A stretch of DNA of 64,000 nt from Arachis hypogaea (GCF_003086295.3 NC_092051.1:12020810-12084809); one strand, 5' to 3'. Shown: positions 31,600 through 44,542, counted from the first letter of the stretch. Numbers and translations are program-made. The notes: generated by a model not told the origin, from the sequence alone.

Positions 31600-33590
31600 T
31601 ATCAAAAGGCCTATGATAGAGTGAAATGGTGCTTTGTGGATACTGTACTAGAGAAGATGGGTTTTGGTAGAACTTGGAGGGCATGAATCCGGGAGTGTAT
31701 TAGATCTGCATCTATCTCGATTCTGGTAAACGGGTCACCATCGAAACCTTTTAAGATGAAGAGGGGGCTCCGTCAAGGCGACCCATTATTACCTTTTCTG
31801 TTTGTGCTGGTGGTGGATGTGCTTAACAGAATGATTGGAGAGGCGGTTAGGAACGGTCGAATATCTCCACTCTCAGTTGGTAGAGATAATATAGAGTTAT
31901 CACACTTACAATTTGCTGATGACACTATATTATTCTGTTCGCCGGAGGAGGAGACAGTGCGAAACTATCAGAGGCTGTTGAGGTGCTTTGAAATGATGTC
32001 TGGATTGAGCATTAACTTTGAAAAATCCAACTTAATACTAGTAAACTGCAGCTAGGAGTGGGTAAGACGAATGTGTCAGCTACTGGGTTGTCAGGAGGCG
32101 GCTTTACCAGTGAGGTATCTTGGCATTAGTCTAGGAGCAAATCCGCGGTTGGTAAAAATCTAGAAGCCGGTGATTGATAAGGTGGAAGAGAAGCTCAACT
32201 TGTAGAAAGCAAATGTTCTAAGCAAGGCTGGGAAGCTGGTTCTCATTAAGTCGGTAATCAATAGCCTGCCTATTTACTACTTGAGTTTGTATAAGATGTC
32301 GAATGCGGTTGCTCGAAGAATCATTTCTCTTCAGACGAGGTTTTTCTGGGGAAAGGAGGATGGCCGGCCTGGAATGGCTCTTGTGAAGTGGGAGATGATT
32401 CAGGTGCCTAAGAAATTAGGAGGTTTGGGGGTGGGTGATGCGGTAATTCGTAATGCGGCTTTACTGTTTAAATGGTGGTGGCGCTTTTCTAAGGAGGAAT
32501 ACCCCCTATGGAAGAAGATTATGTGCTCCTGTAATAGCTTAAACCCAAATCACCTGCTGTCAACTCAGAAACTGCCAGAAAGAGGAGGTCCGTGGAGAGA
32601 CATTTGTCAAGTGCAACTAAAGGAGCAACATGTAAGGCAGAAGATGATTGATGGCCTTGCTATGGAAGTGGGGGATGGTAGATCTACCAGATTTTGGGAG
32701 GATACCTGGCTCCAAGTGGGAAAGCTGAAAGACTCCTTTCCGAGACTCTTCTTGATTTCAAACAAAAAATGATCAGTAATTGGGGATTGTGGGTTTCGGG
32801 ATGGGATTGAGTGGGTCTGACACTTCCAATGGAGGAGAGAACTATGTCAATGAAAAATAGATTCCTTGGACCAGATGCTTCATGTCCTGCATTTTGTTAA
32901 ATTGATAGCAGAAGTGCACGATAGAGTTATGTGAAAATTTGACAAGGAAGGCGTTTATTCGACTAATTCATTTGTGCAGCAGGAAGAGACTTTGGATGAG
33001 GAGCTTCTAAGATCAAGATTCACAAAGAAAATTTGGAAAGGTAGTTTAGTTCCACCTCGAGTCGAGTTATTCACTTGGTTTGTTATGGTAGGCCGGGTCA
33101 ACACAAAGGATCGGCTAAATAGGCTGGGAATAGTACCACAAAATGATAATTTGTGCGTGTTGTGCAAGAAAGATGTTGAAAATATACAACACCTATTTGT
33201 TACTTGTGAGTACTCTTGGCAGGTGTGGTGTGCATGGATCATAGAATTTGATCAGGTGTGGGTTGCCCCCGGTACGTTGAAAGAATACTTTGAGAGTTGG
33301 ATATCAATGCCGATGAGAAAAGAGAGGCGCAAGTTTTGGCTAATTGGGTTCTTCTCAGCTATATGGAACATTTGGTTACGACGGAATGAGGCCATATTCC
33401 AGAGCAAGACTACAGAAATTGTTGATTGTGTGGCTCAATCCTTCTTATGTGCTGCAGAGTGGTGTGGTAAATAATCTATGTTGTTGATAGCTATGCCGGA
33501 GATGGCATTGGATTTGTTTTTCCTTTTTTTCCTGTTTTGGATTCTTTGCTCCATTGTAGTGTTGAGCTCTTTCGTTCAAAAAAAAAAAAA
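31600..33590 (+). mobile_element. L1-type LINE, 5'-truncated, with poly(A)
   Basis: The reading begins inside reverse transcriptase at QKAYDRVKW. It continues with GLRQGDPLLPFLFVL (31765-31810) and the catalytic LQFADDTILF (about 31910-31940), a maturase-like linker, and the zinc-binding zf-RVT region PPRVELFTWFVMVGRVNTKD with CVLCKKDVENIQHLFVTC. It ends in 13 A residues at 33578-33590. Premature stops (for example in ARAW-like sequence near 31686, and TAG at 32053) and small frame breaks show it is dead. 5' truncation is normal for LINE insertion. It has interrupted the B3-like remnant on the other strand. Confidence 0.92.
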
Positions 33591-33591
33591 T

Positions 33592-34443
33592 TTGTAGCCA
33601 ATTTCAACTTTTACTGGTGTATGTTGTATTATCACTTAACATGTAATATCAACAAACTTTAAAGTCATTAACAAAGAAAGTGACAGAATGATTAATATGA
33701 TTAATTTAAAATATTTAAAAAATAAATTTGATTAAAAAGAACTTTTAAAGACCAACTTTATAAAACAAATGATCTTTAAGGAATTAATTTAATTATTTAC
33801 TTAAAGTTAAATATATTCCCATACTTTTTCGATAGAGAGAAATTACTTAATAGTTATTAGATATATAATATAAGAATTTAATTTCATGTATGAAAACACA
33901 AAATTAATTATATATTGTTACATTAATAAAAATAATTAATATTAAAATTTATTATTCAAAAAATATCTAAATACACATGTGAATATAATTAAATGATCAT
34001 GTTAGTACATCAAAAATTAAACTCATAATATAATTTAATAAAAAAGATAGTATACGATATAAAACCTTAACATTTAATAATCTATCTAAAGAGAACGTAT
34101 TAGATATAAAAATATAGATTCTCTTCATTTAAATCGAATCCTTCTTTTAAACTTTCAAGTATTCTAACAAATATTAGTATTTTAGTAGTTTTCATTATTA
34201 AATTTTAATCAAATATATTTTAATAATTAAAATGCTAGATATACATCAAAATGAATTATTAAAATTAATTATTAGAATAAAATACATATTAAAATATAAA
34301 ATATAAATAAAAATAAATTAATATATATATATATATATAGACTAACTTTAATAAATAATTTTATTGTATAAATAATATTTTTATTTAATAATTAAGATCA
34401 ATTACTAAAATTACAAAAACACTAATATAATATTTTTGGAATG
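33592..34443. other. AT-rich spacer
   Basis: No gene or recognised repeat. A short TATATATA run lies at 34322-34340. Confidence 0.45.
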
Positions 34444-34451
34444 CTCAAAAA

Positions 34452-35037
34452 TAGGGGTGTTCAAATTCAAATCGATCTAAATTAGACCGTTCATCCAATT
34501 TAATCCAAATTGAAAATCGACTACTGCACTAATTCGGATTTAATTGGATTTTATTTTTTGCAAACCGTTGGATTGGATCGGATTTTGGATCAACTTTTCA
34601 TAACTGATCCCATCCAATCTAAACCGCACAAAATATGTTCAATTTGTTATACATTTTTTTATCATTCATGTATTATTATTATTCAATAAATATTTTATGT
34701 TCAAAATGTTATTTATTTATTTATTTTAATTAATTTATAATTTTATTTATATTGTTATGTTATCGTTGGCTTTTTAAGATATTGTTAAAAGACTTGTTAT
34801 GTCATTATTGATTATTTAAAATTTGATGTTGAGACTTGTTATATGTATTTAATTTTTTTATTTGAAAAATCGCAAATACAAACCGATTCAAACTGCTTGT
34901 AATCGGATCAGATCGAATCGGATTTCCAAAAAAATTTCACCCAATCCAAATCGCACCGCACATAAATTATTAAACATTCGGGATTGAATGACTTTTTTTT
35001 CTTAAAACCGAACCAAACCGCACCACGAACACCCTTA
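34452..35037. mobile_element. Non-autonomous hAT element
   Basis: The ends are TAGGGGTGTTCAAA and GAACACCCTTA. The 8-bp TSD is CTCAAAAA (34444-34451) against CTTAAAAA (35038-35045), 7/8. Subterminal zones carry repeated AATCCAA, AATCGGAT and CCGAACC motifs. No transposase. The TIR resembles that of the large hAT at 19822-24347, which could have mobilised it. Confidence 0.82.
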
Positions 35038-35337
35038 CTTAAAAATGCTTGCAAAACTATAAAATCTCTTGAACCAAATCCTTCTTTTAAAGCTGCTGGG
35101 GAAGGGCACTTGGAGAGGAGAAGAGGGACTTTATTGCTGCTACCAACAATGCATATTGACATTGCCTTGAGCTTGTCAGATTCTGATAGCTTAATGATAC
35201 AAAGAAAAAAGTGAAAAGAACGAACCATGCATGGCAATGTAATAATTGTGCAAGACTACTTGTCGCATGAAGCCTCTTCTTTAGCCTTTACTTCATACCC
35301 AACACTAGATTTTGATTTTGATATTGGAGTAACAACG

Positions 35338-35674
35338 GTGTTTTTTTAAAATATGGGTTGATACTTTGATGGGATATTATTCTCAAATGTGGAACCGTTT
35401 AAATAGATAAACAAAAATCGGATCGTCTGATTTGTGAGAAGTACAGAAATCAGACCGTCCGATTTGTGAGGGTACAGAAATCGGACTGAGAGATTTGTAA
35501 AATCGGATCGAGGGATTTGTGAAAGTACAGAAAGAGGGATTTCTGTTAAAAAAAATTAAAAAATTTAAAGTATAAAAATTGAACCCTCCGATTTGTGTAT
35601 TTTCCACACTTTTAAAAATTACAAAAAATTACAATATTAAAATATATCACTACTTTTACTTTCATATAAAAAAA
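35338..35674 (+). mobile_element. Small MITE-like element, family D copy 2
   Basis: It aligns with the inverted copy at 17131-17425. The middle has four tandem-like GATTTGTGA(G)A/TACAGAAATC units. No coding sequence. Confidence 0.65.
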
Positions 35675-36689
35675 AAAAAGCACCCAACACAACATACATC
35701 AAATCTTGTCAGATTATATATATCCATTTTATTTTAGGTTTAATATAACTTTTTCCTTTGCTTCTCTTACTTACTTTCATAGTTCATCAGCTTCTAATTA
35801 ATTTTATAAATTGGACTTGTCATTCCACTATAGCCAAGCTTCTGAACACACAAAACAGAAAGTATATTGGACTCACCTTCAAAAAAATCTTGATTATTGG
35901 GATTTTAACAAATGATTAATTTATAAGTACCGGTACGATAATGATAATAAACGATTAATTTACTCTTTTTTTTCGTTGACTAAAGACGAAAAAAAAAGAA
36001 ATAGCACATAGTATATACAGAAAGGCTTAGAGAACGAAATGCACAACTCACAAACACTAGATGCAAAATATTAATTTATGTGGATCATGATATCAGAGTT
36101 AGACTACACTATATAGAAAAATTGATTCCTTTGAATTATTAGTAGTGAGGTCCAAGCACATCTGCATTTGGTACAGAAAGCAAGACATAACAATATGGTT
36201 TAGTGCATGGCACACTACCCAAATAAGCTTTATAACTTATGCATTTGCATTGAACCTTTTACCTCATTTAATTCAACACCAACTTTTAACAACTCAATAA
36301 TTTTCTAAGCAAGTTCACCAGATATGACAAATTAACAAATGACGCATCGGATGGGGCATGCATATATATGGATATATATAATGATGAAAGGGAAATTGAG
36401 ATTGGATTTTTATATTTTTTACTTTGGTGGAACATTGAACAGAATCTTGACTACTGCTGCAAGAATAGAAAAGTATAAAATATTATAATTCAGGATAACA
36501 ATAATTCAAGAATAATAAATTTGATAAACAAATTAAATATTCTAACATAATACAAAATATCACTTATTCGTAGGGGATGAACAAATTAAAAAAAATAATT
36601 AAATAATAATTTTTTTGGTGATTTAAATAAATTAAATAAAAAAAAATAAAACAAACAAAATAAAGAAACTGTTTAAATAGAGGGACAGT
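35675..36689. other. Spacer
   Basis: Less extreme AT content than elsewhere, but no recognisable gene on either strand. It runs up to the 3' end of the minus-strand LINE. Confidence 0.4.
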
Positions 36690-39600
36690 CCCGTTTAAGA
36701 CTACTCTTAAACTCCTCCCAAGGTGAAGAAAGTTTTACATCAGAAAGTTGTAACTTCATCACCATATTTGCCATAGTATCTGCCACCGTATTTGCATATC
36801 TCATAATCAAATGAAAGTCAACACGTCAATTCCAATGCATGATATCTCTTATTTTCAGCACCAATAGATCAATAAACCCAAAACCATCTTGGTGATTAGT
36901 AACAAGATTAAATGCTTCCACACAATCTGTCTCATAAATAACATCTCGTTGACTCACATTTCAAACTAAGAGATATCCTCTCTAAATAGCAAACAATTCC
37001 CCTTGAAAAATACTATTACTCTCAATCATTCCCAAACACCCCCTTTGCCAACTCCCATTACAATCTCTAATAACACAAGCAAAACCAATACTATCACCCG
37101 AACCAAGATAACTAGCATTACAATTAATCTTAAAAGTACCAATAGATGGGAGATTCCAAAAACCATTTAGAGCATAGGGAAGGAACATACGTTGTAATTC
37201 AAAAATATTCCTAAGCTCCTTTTCTGAAGTTAATGCCAGACAAATCACTTTTTTCGGAGGTCGAAGTTTCATGAGGCTTAAAGATGTCATTATTCCTTAC
37301 TCGCTATATCCACCAAAGTCCCGAAAAGAACTTGAACGGATGCTTTCTACTATGATACAAGAACCAGTTCTTCAAAACCAAAGGATGACAAGAAATATCC
37401 AACCTATGCCAAACAAGTTGAGCTTTTGGACAATCCTGAATATAATGTAAAACTAATTCCTAGCCAGAAAGACATCTTGGACACCTATCCGATGACAACA
37501 TCCCTCTTCTAAAGCAAAAACTTACAGTAGGAAGAGTCTCCTTAAGACACAACCAAGCAAGAAACTTGTGCTTTTCCGGAACAAGCTGACGCCAAAGCCA
37601 AAGCCAATTCTCCCGCTCCTCCCAACCAAACAGCTGCTTACACAACCACAAATAACCATTGCGTGAGTCATAGACTTTGGCAGTAGACCCAAACCAATAC
37701 CAACCCACTTCCGGACCTGCTTGCACATCTGGATTGTAAGAGAGAATATTACCTTTCAGATTTTGAGATAATGAAGAATAAAGAGTATCCAAATTCCACC
37801 TACCAACCGACCAAATATCCTGTATCCAAAGATTCGAATCAGAAATTTGAATATAATCCATCTCATTAGATAATCGTCCTTCTCTCCTCCAACTAGGAAA
37901 CCAAAAATTCTGGTTCGAATCTCTAATACACTAAACAAACTCATCCTTCAATACTTCCCAAGCCTTGCAAAGACTCCTCCAAATGGGAAAGTCCTTGTTC
38001 TTAGGACAACTAAAATAATCATATAGAAATGATCGGTATTTGACATCTAACACAATTGGACCCATAACTTGTTTTGCTGCTGGAAAAAAGTCTAAACTAA
38101 CTTCCCAAGAAGAGCAATATTTACACAATAAGGATCTCTAATTCCTAAACCTCCATATTTTTTGGGAGTAACCAGTACCTTCCAACTAACAAGATTCAAT
38201 CATCTTCCATCAACGTGTCCTTTCCAAAGAAAATTCCTCATCATAGACTCCAATTTACTAATGATTCCTTTGAAAAAAATAGAGACATGCATCTGGTACG
38301 TGGGAATAGCGGCTGCAACAGAATTAACCAAGAAGAGTCTACCAACCCGATTGAGTAAACTCCCTTTCCAGCTTGTTAGTCTACTCCAAATCTTATCTAG
38401 GACACCATTGAAAGCTGAACGGGTTACCCTAGAATGGCTAAGGGTAACTCCAAGATACTTGCCTAAATCCTGGACAAATCTGATAGAGACACCCAAGTGA
38501 AAACATCTTTCCTTGTTGCAGAGACATTCTTGGAGTAAAGTGCTTTAGATTTCTCCACATTAATTTTCATCCCAAATGCTTTGCAAAAAGTCTCTAAAAC
38601 CAACATCACATTTTGCAGTTGTCTCTTTGTAGCTTTAAAGAATAGAAGCAAGTCATCCGCGAACATTAAGTGGGATATTCTTGGTCCCCCTCTAAAAATA
38701 GCAACCGAATCCCACAAATTCAAATCAACCTGATGACTAATAAAGCATGCTAATCGCTCCATACACAACATAAAAAGATAGGGTGACATAGGGTCTCATT
38801 GTCTAAGACCTCGGCTAGGAGTAAAGCCATTCAGACAATTCCCATTCCAAAGAATAGATAAGGAGAAAGCAGTAACACAATTCATAATCAAATTAATTGT
38901 AGGAATAAGAAAACCAATGCTCTTAAGGGTATGAGCTAAAAACCTCCAGTCAACTCTGTCATAAGCTTTCTCAATATCAATCTTAAAGGCTAGTGTGCCT
39001 TTTTTTGATTTAATCTTATTCATAAAGTGGAAGATTTCTTGAGCAATAATGATGTTGTCAGTAGGGCTGACAATAGGTAGGGTAGGGTAGGGTTTGGACT
39101 CTACTCTAACCCTACCCGCGGGTTGAAATTTTTTTTAAAACTCTACCCTACTCTACCTGCGGGTTGAGAGATTCTCAACCCTAACCCTACCCGCACCCTA
39201 AAGTTCTAAACCCTACCCTACCCGCAGAAATATCAAATTTTTTTAAAGTAAATATAAAATTCAATCATTTCAAATTTTATACATATTAATAACATAAAAA
39301 ATAAAAAACTAATGCTCTAAATTACTAAATTAACTAATTAATTTAGTGGTTGTTCACTTATTGTAAGTCATTACATAAGGGAGGTTGTAGGTTTAACTCT
39401 CACTTCCATCACTATATACCTAATTTTTATAAAATATGTGTTATATATGAGGTGCGGGTAGAGTATGGTAGGGTACACCTTAAACCCGTACCCTACCCTA
39501 CCCGCAGGCATACCCGGATCGTACCCTACCCTACCCGCAGCGAGTCAGGTAGCCTACCCTACCCGAACGGGTTGGATCGAGTTTGGTACCTACGGGTAGG

Positions 39601-39836
39601 GTATGAATTGCTAGCCCTAGTTGTCAGGAGTTCCTCGTCCCGAAATAAATCCTCTTTGAAGTGGGCCAACAATCTCCGCAAGATGAGGACGGAGTCTATT
39701 AACAAGGACCTTCGTGATGATCTTATAAACTACATTGCAGAGACTAATTGGCCTAAAATCTTTCATAGATACCAGTGATTCAACCTTTGGAATAAGAACT
39801 AGTAAAATTTCCATCATTCTCGAATCAATAATAACA
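36690..39836 (-). mobile_element. L1-type LINE, 5'-truncated, interrupted by a hAT MITE
   Basis: Minus-strand order: the reverse transcriptase start KDFRPISLCNVVYKIITKVL (39617-39817), KIDIEKAYDRVDWRFL (38930-38990), the catalytic LMFADDLLLFF (about 38640-38675), a zf-RVT domain with CPRCLSG at its end (37460-37861), and an RNase H-like domain, INCNASYLGSGDSIGFACVI (36982-37290). Frames shift several times (near 38463, 38200 and 37930), and stops interrupt it. It lacks the endonuclease end. A hAT MITE (39062-39619) splits the reverse transcriptase. Confidence 0.92.
39062..39619. mobile_element. Non-autonomous hAT element with TACCCTACCC repeats
   Basis: The ends are TAGGGCTGACAA and TTGCTAGCCCTA. 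A perfect 8-bp TSD, GTTGTCAG, lies at 39054-39061 and 39620-39627. Both subterminal zones are built of GGGTAGGGTAGGG / CCTACCCTACCCGC units, likely transposase-binding sites. It is inserted in the reverse transcriptase of the LINE; removing it and one TSD rejoins the LINE reading frame. Confidence 0.95.
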
Positions 39837-40622
39837 CTGAAAAATGCCTACTTAACCTTTATTATAAAAAGAGTTGTTATTTAGTCTTGATAAAAATTTA
39901 ATAAATTTAATTTAAATAAGATCTAAAATAAAACTGCTCACTAAGATTAAAAAAAATTACATCAAAATTAAGAAACAATATATTTCTATTGTACTTATAG
40001 ATTTAGATAAGCTTTTTCCTATATATAATGACTTACCATATGCACGAAAAGAAATTAAAAAATTAATGTTAGTTAAATTTGACTGTTTTTAAAGAAATAG
40101 ATTAAGTTTTTTTTATGAATTATTTTTATTGTGTACTATAAATGTGATTAGAATAAATCTTTGTAGAATTTTTTTTAAATTTGAAATTTAAAATTTTTAT
40201 TTATTTATAAAATTTAAATTATAATAAAATTGAATTATGTTAGCTTGTTGGGTTTGTTCCTAGACTTTCTCTTTCAAAAGTCCAAGATGTCATAGTTTTA
40301 GTTAAGAAAAAGTTTAGGGACAGCAATTTTATTAAATTCTGGCCAGCATGCAACTAGTAAAGAAAAGTGAGCCATTAAATAAAATTTTACACTATTAAAA
40401 TCATTATTGATGACGACTTGATAATTACAAATCACAAAAGTTACTGGCCCTAACACTCTTTGTCAGTTAGTATTTCTCTCTCTCTTTCCATAATCAGCAC
40501 GTACTTTCCTTCTTCGATTACTCCTTGATCATTTTATGCTAGTTCTACTTGAGGATTTTATATATTGTATGTACCTGTAGCTAGTTCTATTCAATAAATT
40601 GAAGAATCATAGCTAGATATAT
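39837..40622. other. AT-rich spacer
   Basis: No gene recognised. Towards the right end there are CTCTCTCTC and several CTAGCTAG-type motifs that could belong to the leader of the ORF at 40623. Confidence 0.4.
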
Positions 40623-41166
40623 ATGGAGTTAGCCAATGTGATTGCATTTACGGCAGCAGTTTGCCTTTTTTTTTTTTTCCTCCCCTCTTCCGCTCAAAGA
40701 AGGCCTTTTTTGGTTCTTCATACTTGTAGTTCTCGGTTGGTTCTTTATTCTTCTGAGACTAAATAGAGTACGGAAATTATTTCGCGATGAGGAGTGGAAT
40801 CTACGAGTCATTGGATTCGGTTTGGTGTTAGCTGGATGGAGTAAACCAATCCATGATATTGTTCAGGCACTATTGACTACCACCCCTCCCACTCTTTGGG
40901 AGGGGTTGATTACCCTGACTCTGTTTATCATAAACTGTTGGTGGAACTGGAGCCTGTTACTTGAGATCTTGTATCGGCTGCGGCAGCAGCAGTTGGAGCA
41001 GCAGCAGCAGTGGAAACAAATGATGCAGCAGATGCAGCTGGAGCAGCAGCAGCAGCAGATACAATGGATGCAGCGGTTGCAGGAACTTCGTGGGAACCGG
41101 CACGTACGGAAGAAGAATATCAGGATTTGGAAGGGGATAGTTGGAGATGATGCACTGTCAAACTAA
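40623..41166 (+). CDS. Unrecognised Q-rich membrane protein, frame break at a T13 run
   Basis: An ATG at 40623 opens MELANVIAFTAAVCLFFFF, which looks like a signal peptide or first membrane segment, and stops after about 46 codons. From the T13 run at 40666-40678 the next frame is open for about 165 codons to 41166. It has hydrophobic segments (LFWFFILVVLGWFFILL and LWEGLITLTLFIINCWWNW), then a glutamine-rich stretch (QQQLEQQQQWKQMMQQMQ) and a basic tail. The long frame has no ATG near its start (its first in-frame Met is in the Q-rich part), so a one-base change in the T run would be needed to join start and body. I do not recognise the family. GC content and the lack of stops over 500 bp suggest real coding history. 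It could be a recent pseudogene or a homopolymer sequencing error. Confidence 0.45.
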
Positions 41167-41992
41167 AAGAATTTCTTGTACTGCAGAAACATGATTTGTA
41201 CAACATGGTTATGTGAAACTCAAATTTGTTAGTTGGTTAATAGCTAGGAGGTTCATGAAAAATTCTGTGCAGTTTAAGTTTGTTCTTCACATCTTCTGTC
41301 TCTTTCCTTTGTTTCTGTAATGGAAAAATGTTAAAGCATCTATTCATTATGAACAAAATGCATGGCCAAGCAAAACAGAAAAATATAGTTTTTTTTTTTA
41401 TGTTCTAATTATAATCCTAACCTAATAGGTACAAACAATCATGAATAGATTATAGATAAATAGTGTTTTAGAATAAATACATAATTAAAAAAAGTTATAA
41501 CTCATAATAAAAAAATAAATTTAATTATAATTCATATTAAGTGATGATCAACAATGGAGGAGCGTGTTTTAATTTGGTTATATATAGTCAACACACTTAG
41601 AACTTAGAAGTCATCGGTGTCTCTAGTCTCTACATCAAAGTACCTATAACTGCCATTTCTTTCCTCTTTTTCCCGTATATTAATTAATAATTGTAATTTG
41701 TTTAAATTAAAAACAAAAAAAGTTTACTAACACCAAAAAGTGATTAAAATTTGTTAAAAGATGCTTCTGATAAATATTTTTGAAAAGTATAAATATTGAT
41801 GAAAATTCATATGTAGTCAGAATTTACATAAAGTTGTTGTTGGATAAGACATGTGTTGTTATCTAATTTGAAAAAAAATCAATTTATTTTATACAAATTA
41901 TTTAATTAAAAAAATTGGTTTGAATAAATCAAATTACCTTTAAAATTTTTCTATTCTTTTTGGCGTATTATCCCTAATTTTTTAAATGATGA
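41167..41992. other. AT-rich spacer
   Basis: Possible 3' UTR of the preceding ORF for the first 100-200 bp, otherwise unremarkable. No gene seen. Confidence 0.4.
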
Positions 41993-42000
41993 ATTTGGTA

Positions 42001-43062
42001 TAGTGACGGATCCAAAAAATTTTGATAGTGGGGCAAAATATATATAACATTATAATAATTTTTATAATAAAAATATTATGTTTACATAAAAAAGAATAAA
42101 TTGCCATTTGTACCCATAAAAGATATAGATGCTGACAAATGTACCTATATAAAAATAAAACGACAATTATAACCACAGAAGATGGCTTCCGTGTGCCAAG
42201 AGTACCCGAACGTTGGTTATACAATTGGTCCGTTAGGGTATTCTTGGCACACGGAAACTATCTTTCGTGGGTACAATTGTCGTTTTATTCTTATATGGAT
42301 ACATTTGTCAGGGTTTGTATCTTTCATGGATACAAATGATCATTTATTCCATAAAAAATTAGCTATCAAATTATCTATTATAAATTTGTGTATAAATACA
42401 TATATCATTTAACTTATTTTTAATATATATTTTGTATTTCAAAATTTATATTTTAAGATTTATTCTGTACAAGTGATTATTTTATGTATACGTAGCATAA
42501 TTGTTGTTATAATTATATTTTGTTATTGTAAAATATGATTAGGTTTCAAAATATCTAATTACAAATTAAAATACTAAAATAGTAATTTAAATAATAACAT
42601 ATAATGTAAAATTTAATTTTTTATATTTCATATTTTGAAACCTTGATAATATAATTAAAATGTCCTTTTTTTGTATTAACAATCATTTAAAACTCAACTT
42701 TCATACAAATTAGCTCTTGATAATATTCATAGTTAAAAAAGTTCATTCAATTAGTGTAGTTATTATGAAAAAAACTAAAGTTAATTTTAAAAGAAGAAAC
42801 ACAAATGGATAGATAATATTCTTTCGAGTCGATCTTTAAGAAAGAACACCAATCTTATTTAAATTTAAAAATTGATCATTATAATTGACATCTAATATGA
42901 AGTTTTCAAATTGGCTATCAAGTGTCAAAAGTTGAATAAAAAATTATTGTGGGGTCAAATTTAATAATTTAGTGGGGGCAAATAAATATTATTATTATAT
43001 ACTACTCAATAAAATTCTAAATTGTAGTTGCCCCCACACCCACTCATGTGGATCCGTCCCTG
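42001..43062. mobile_element. Non-autonomous hAT-type element, CAGGRACGGATCC family, copy 2
   Basis: The ends are TAGTGACGGATCC and GGATCCGTCCCTG, with a perfect 8-bp TSD, ATTTGGTA (41993-42000 and 43063-43070). It is AT-rich inside with no transposase. A 256-bp Mutator-type MITE lies within it at 42094-42349. Confidence 0.85.
42094..42349. mobile_element. Palindromic Mutator-type MITE, 256 bp
   Basis: The ends are GAATAAATTGCCATTTGTA and its inverted match, and the flanking TSD CATAAAAAA is a perfect 9 bp (42085-42093 and 42350-42358). The arms pair through CGACAATTATAACCACAGAA-like and ACGGAA stretches and meet around GGTTATACAATTGGTCC. The small ORFs seen across it are artefacts of the palindrome. 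It is nested inside the hAT copy. Its TIR resembles that of the GRF-carrying element at 55643-57538. Confidence 0.9.
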
Positions 43063-43070
43063 ATTTGGTA

Positions 43071-44542
43071 CATTCTTTTTTTTTTATCTTTTTTTAAAAT
43101 TTATCTTTAACTTTTATTTATTTAATTTTCATCAAATATATGTATACAAATTATTTGAAAAAATAAAGTTTAATATTCTAAAAAAAATAAAATTCACGTT
43201 TTTTTTTGTATAGGAATGAAAAAGAAAAAAAAGAAAAAATTAGGAATCAAGAAAGAAAGAGGAAAAAATTAGAATTCATATGGAAAAAAAAAATCAAATT
43301 TACAATAGGAAAAAAATGTCATAAATGATACCATCTACCTCTATTTTTTTTGTTGTCTCTATTTCTATCTTCCTGAGAAGTTTTGATTTTTTTTCGATGA
43401 CTCAAATTTTCAGTAACTAAATTCCTTCCCTAACATTAGATTTTATATTAAATTGTAAAAATATGTTTAATTATAAATTTATCATTAAATTAAATATCAT
43501 GTTAATCAACCAATTAATTTTTATTTTACTAATAAATTATTTTTATGAAAATTATTGTTGATTTTTTAAGATTATTTTATAAATAAATTATTTCTTTTAA
43601 GATAATAAACCATAATTTACTTGTCTAGAAATTATGATTTCACTATAATACACACTTTTGTGTTTTTACTCAAAAACTAGAATTTATTTTCAATGTAACG
43701 AAAATATCTAATCAAATTCTTATATTTATGTAACTATTTAAATGTTATTATTATTTTTTATTTGATGCGTAAATATTTAATTATAATAGGTATTATAATA
43801 TAATAATATATAATTTAATAATAATATAAAAAAAACTCATTCAAAGATATTAATTTTGAAAAATTGAAAGAGAACGAATTTTAAAAACGTAATGAAGAAG
43901 AAGAGAATAAAAGTAATTATTTGATCTAATTTTAATTAATATTTTAATTAAATCATTATTGAGAAAAATTATTAAAAAAGCGAATTTAAAAAATAAGTCA
44001 TTTTTTTTAATATTACCCTATATAGAACTCTCTTTCCGCACATGCAATAGGCACACCCTCCAAACCCTAAAAGGCTCAAATCCAAACTAAACCGAAGCCA
44101 ACCGCAATGAAGCCCAAACTTAAACCAAAACCCAAAAAAGACAGAGTAACCATTCACAATTGCACACCACACCACACCACACCACAAAGTCACAAACCAA
44201 GCCAATCCCTACCATAACTATTCATTCACCCAACTCATAACGTCTTCCCTACCTACCTTTTCACACTGCACATTACAAACACGGCAAAGGATTCGATGGT
44301 TACAAAACGTTTGCACTACTTAATAATTTTATAATAAAATATATTTTTTAAATTTTTTTAACAATTATTAAATAGTTTTTTTTAATTTAATTATAAATTA
44401 ATCTCATATATTTTATTTAATTATAAAAAATTTTTTAATTTATAAATTATTATTTTATCAATCATCTATTATGTTTATTAACCATAAAAAATACAAATAA
44501 TAACGAATTAGATCTTTTATTGATCGTAATAAAATTTTTTGT
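43071..44542. other. AT-rich spacer with a C-rich patch
   Basis: Mostly AT-rich. 44030-44290 is a C/A-rich patch (CCAAACC, CACACCACACCACACC) giving a meaningless minus-strand ORF. No gene recognised. Confidence 0.4.

Noticed and set aside
34908..35237. 109-residue minus-strand ORF
   Set aside because: It crosses the boundary of the hAT element at 35037, so half of it is transposon end.
42139..42412. Two overlapping ORFs containing similar peptide pieces
   Set aside because: They read both arms of the palindromic MITE at 42094-42349.
43972..44205. 77-residue Trp/Cys-rich minus-strand ORF
   Set aside because: It comes from a CACACC-rich patch; no family similarity and no splice context.
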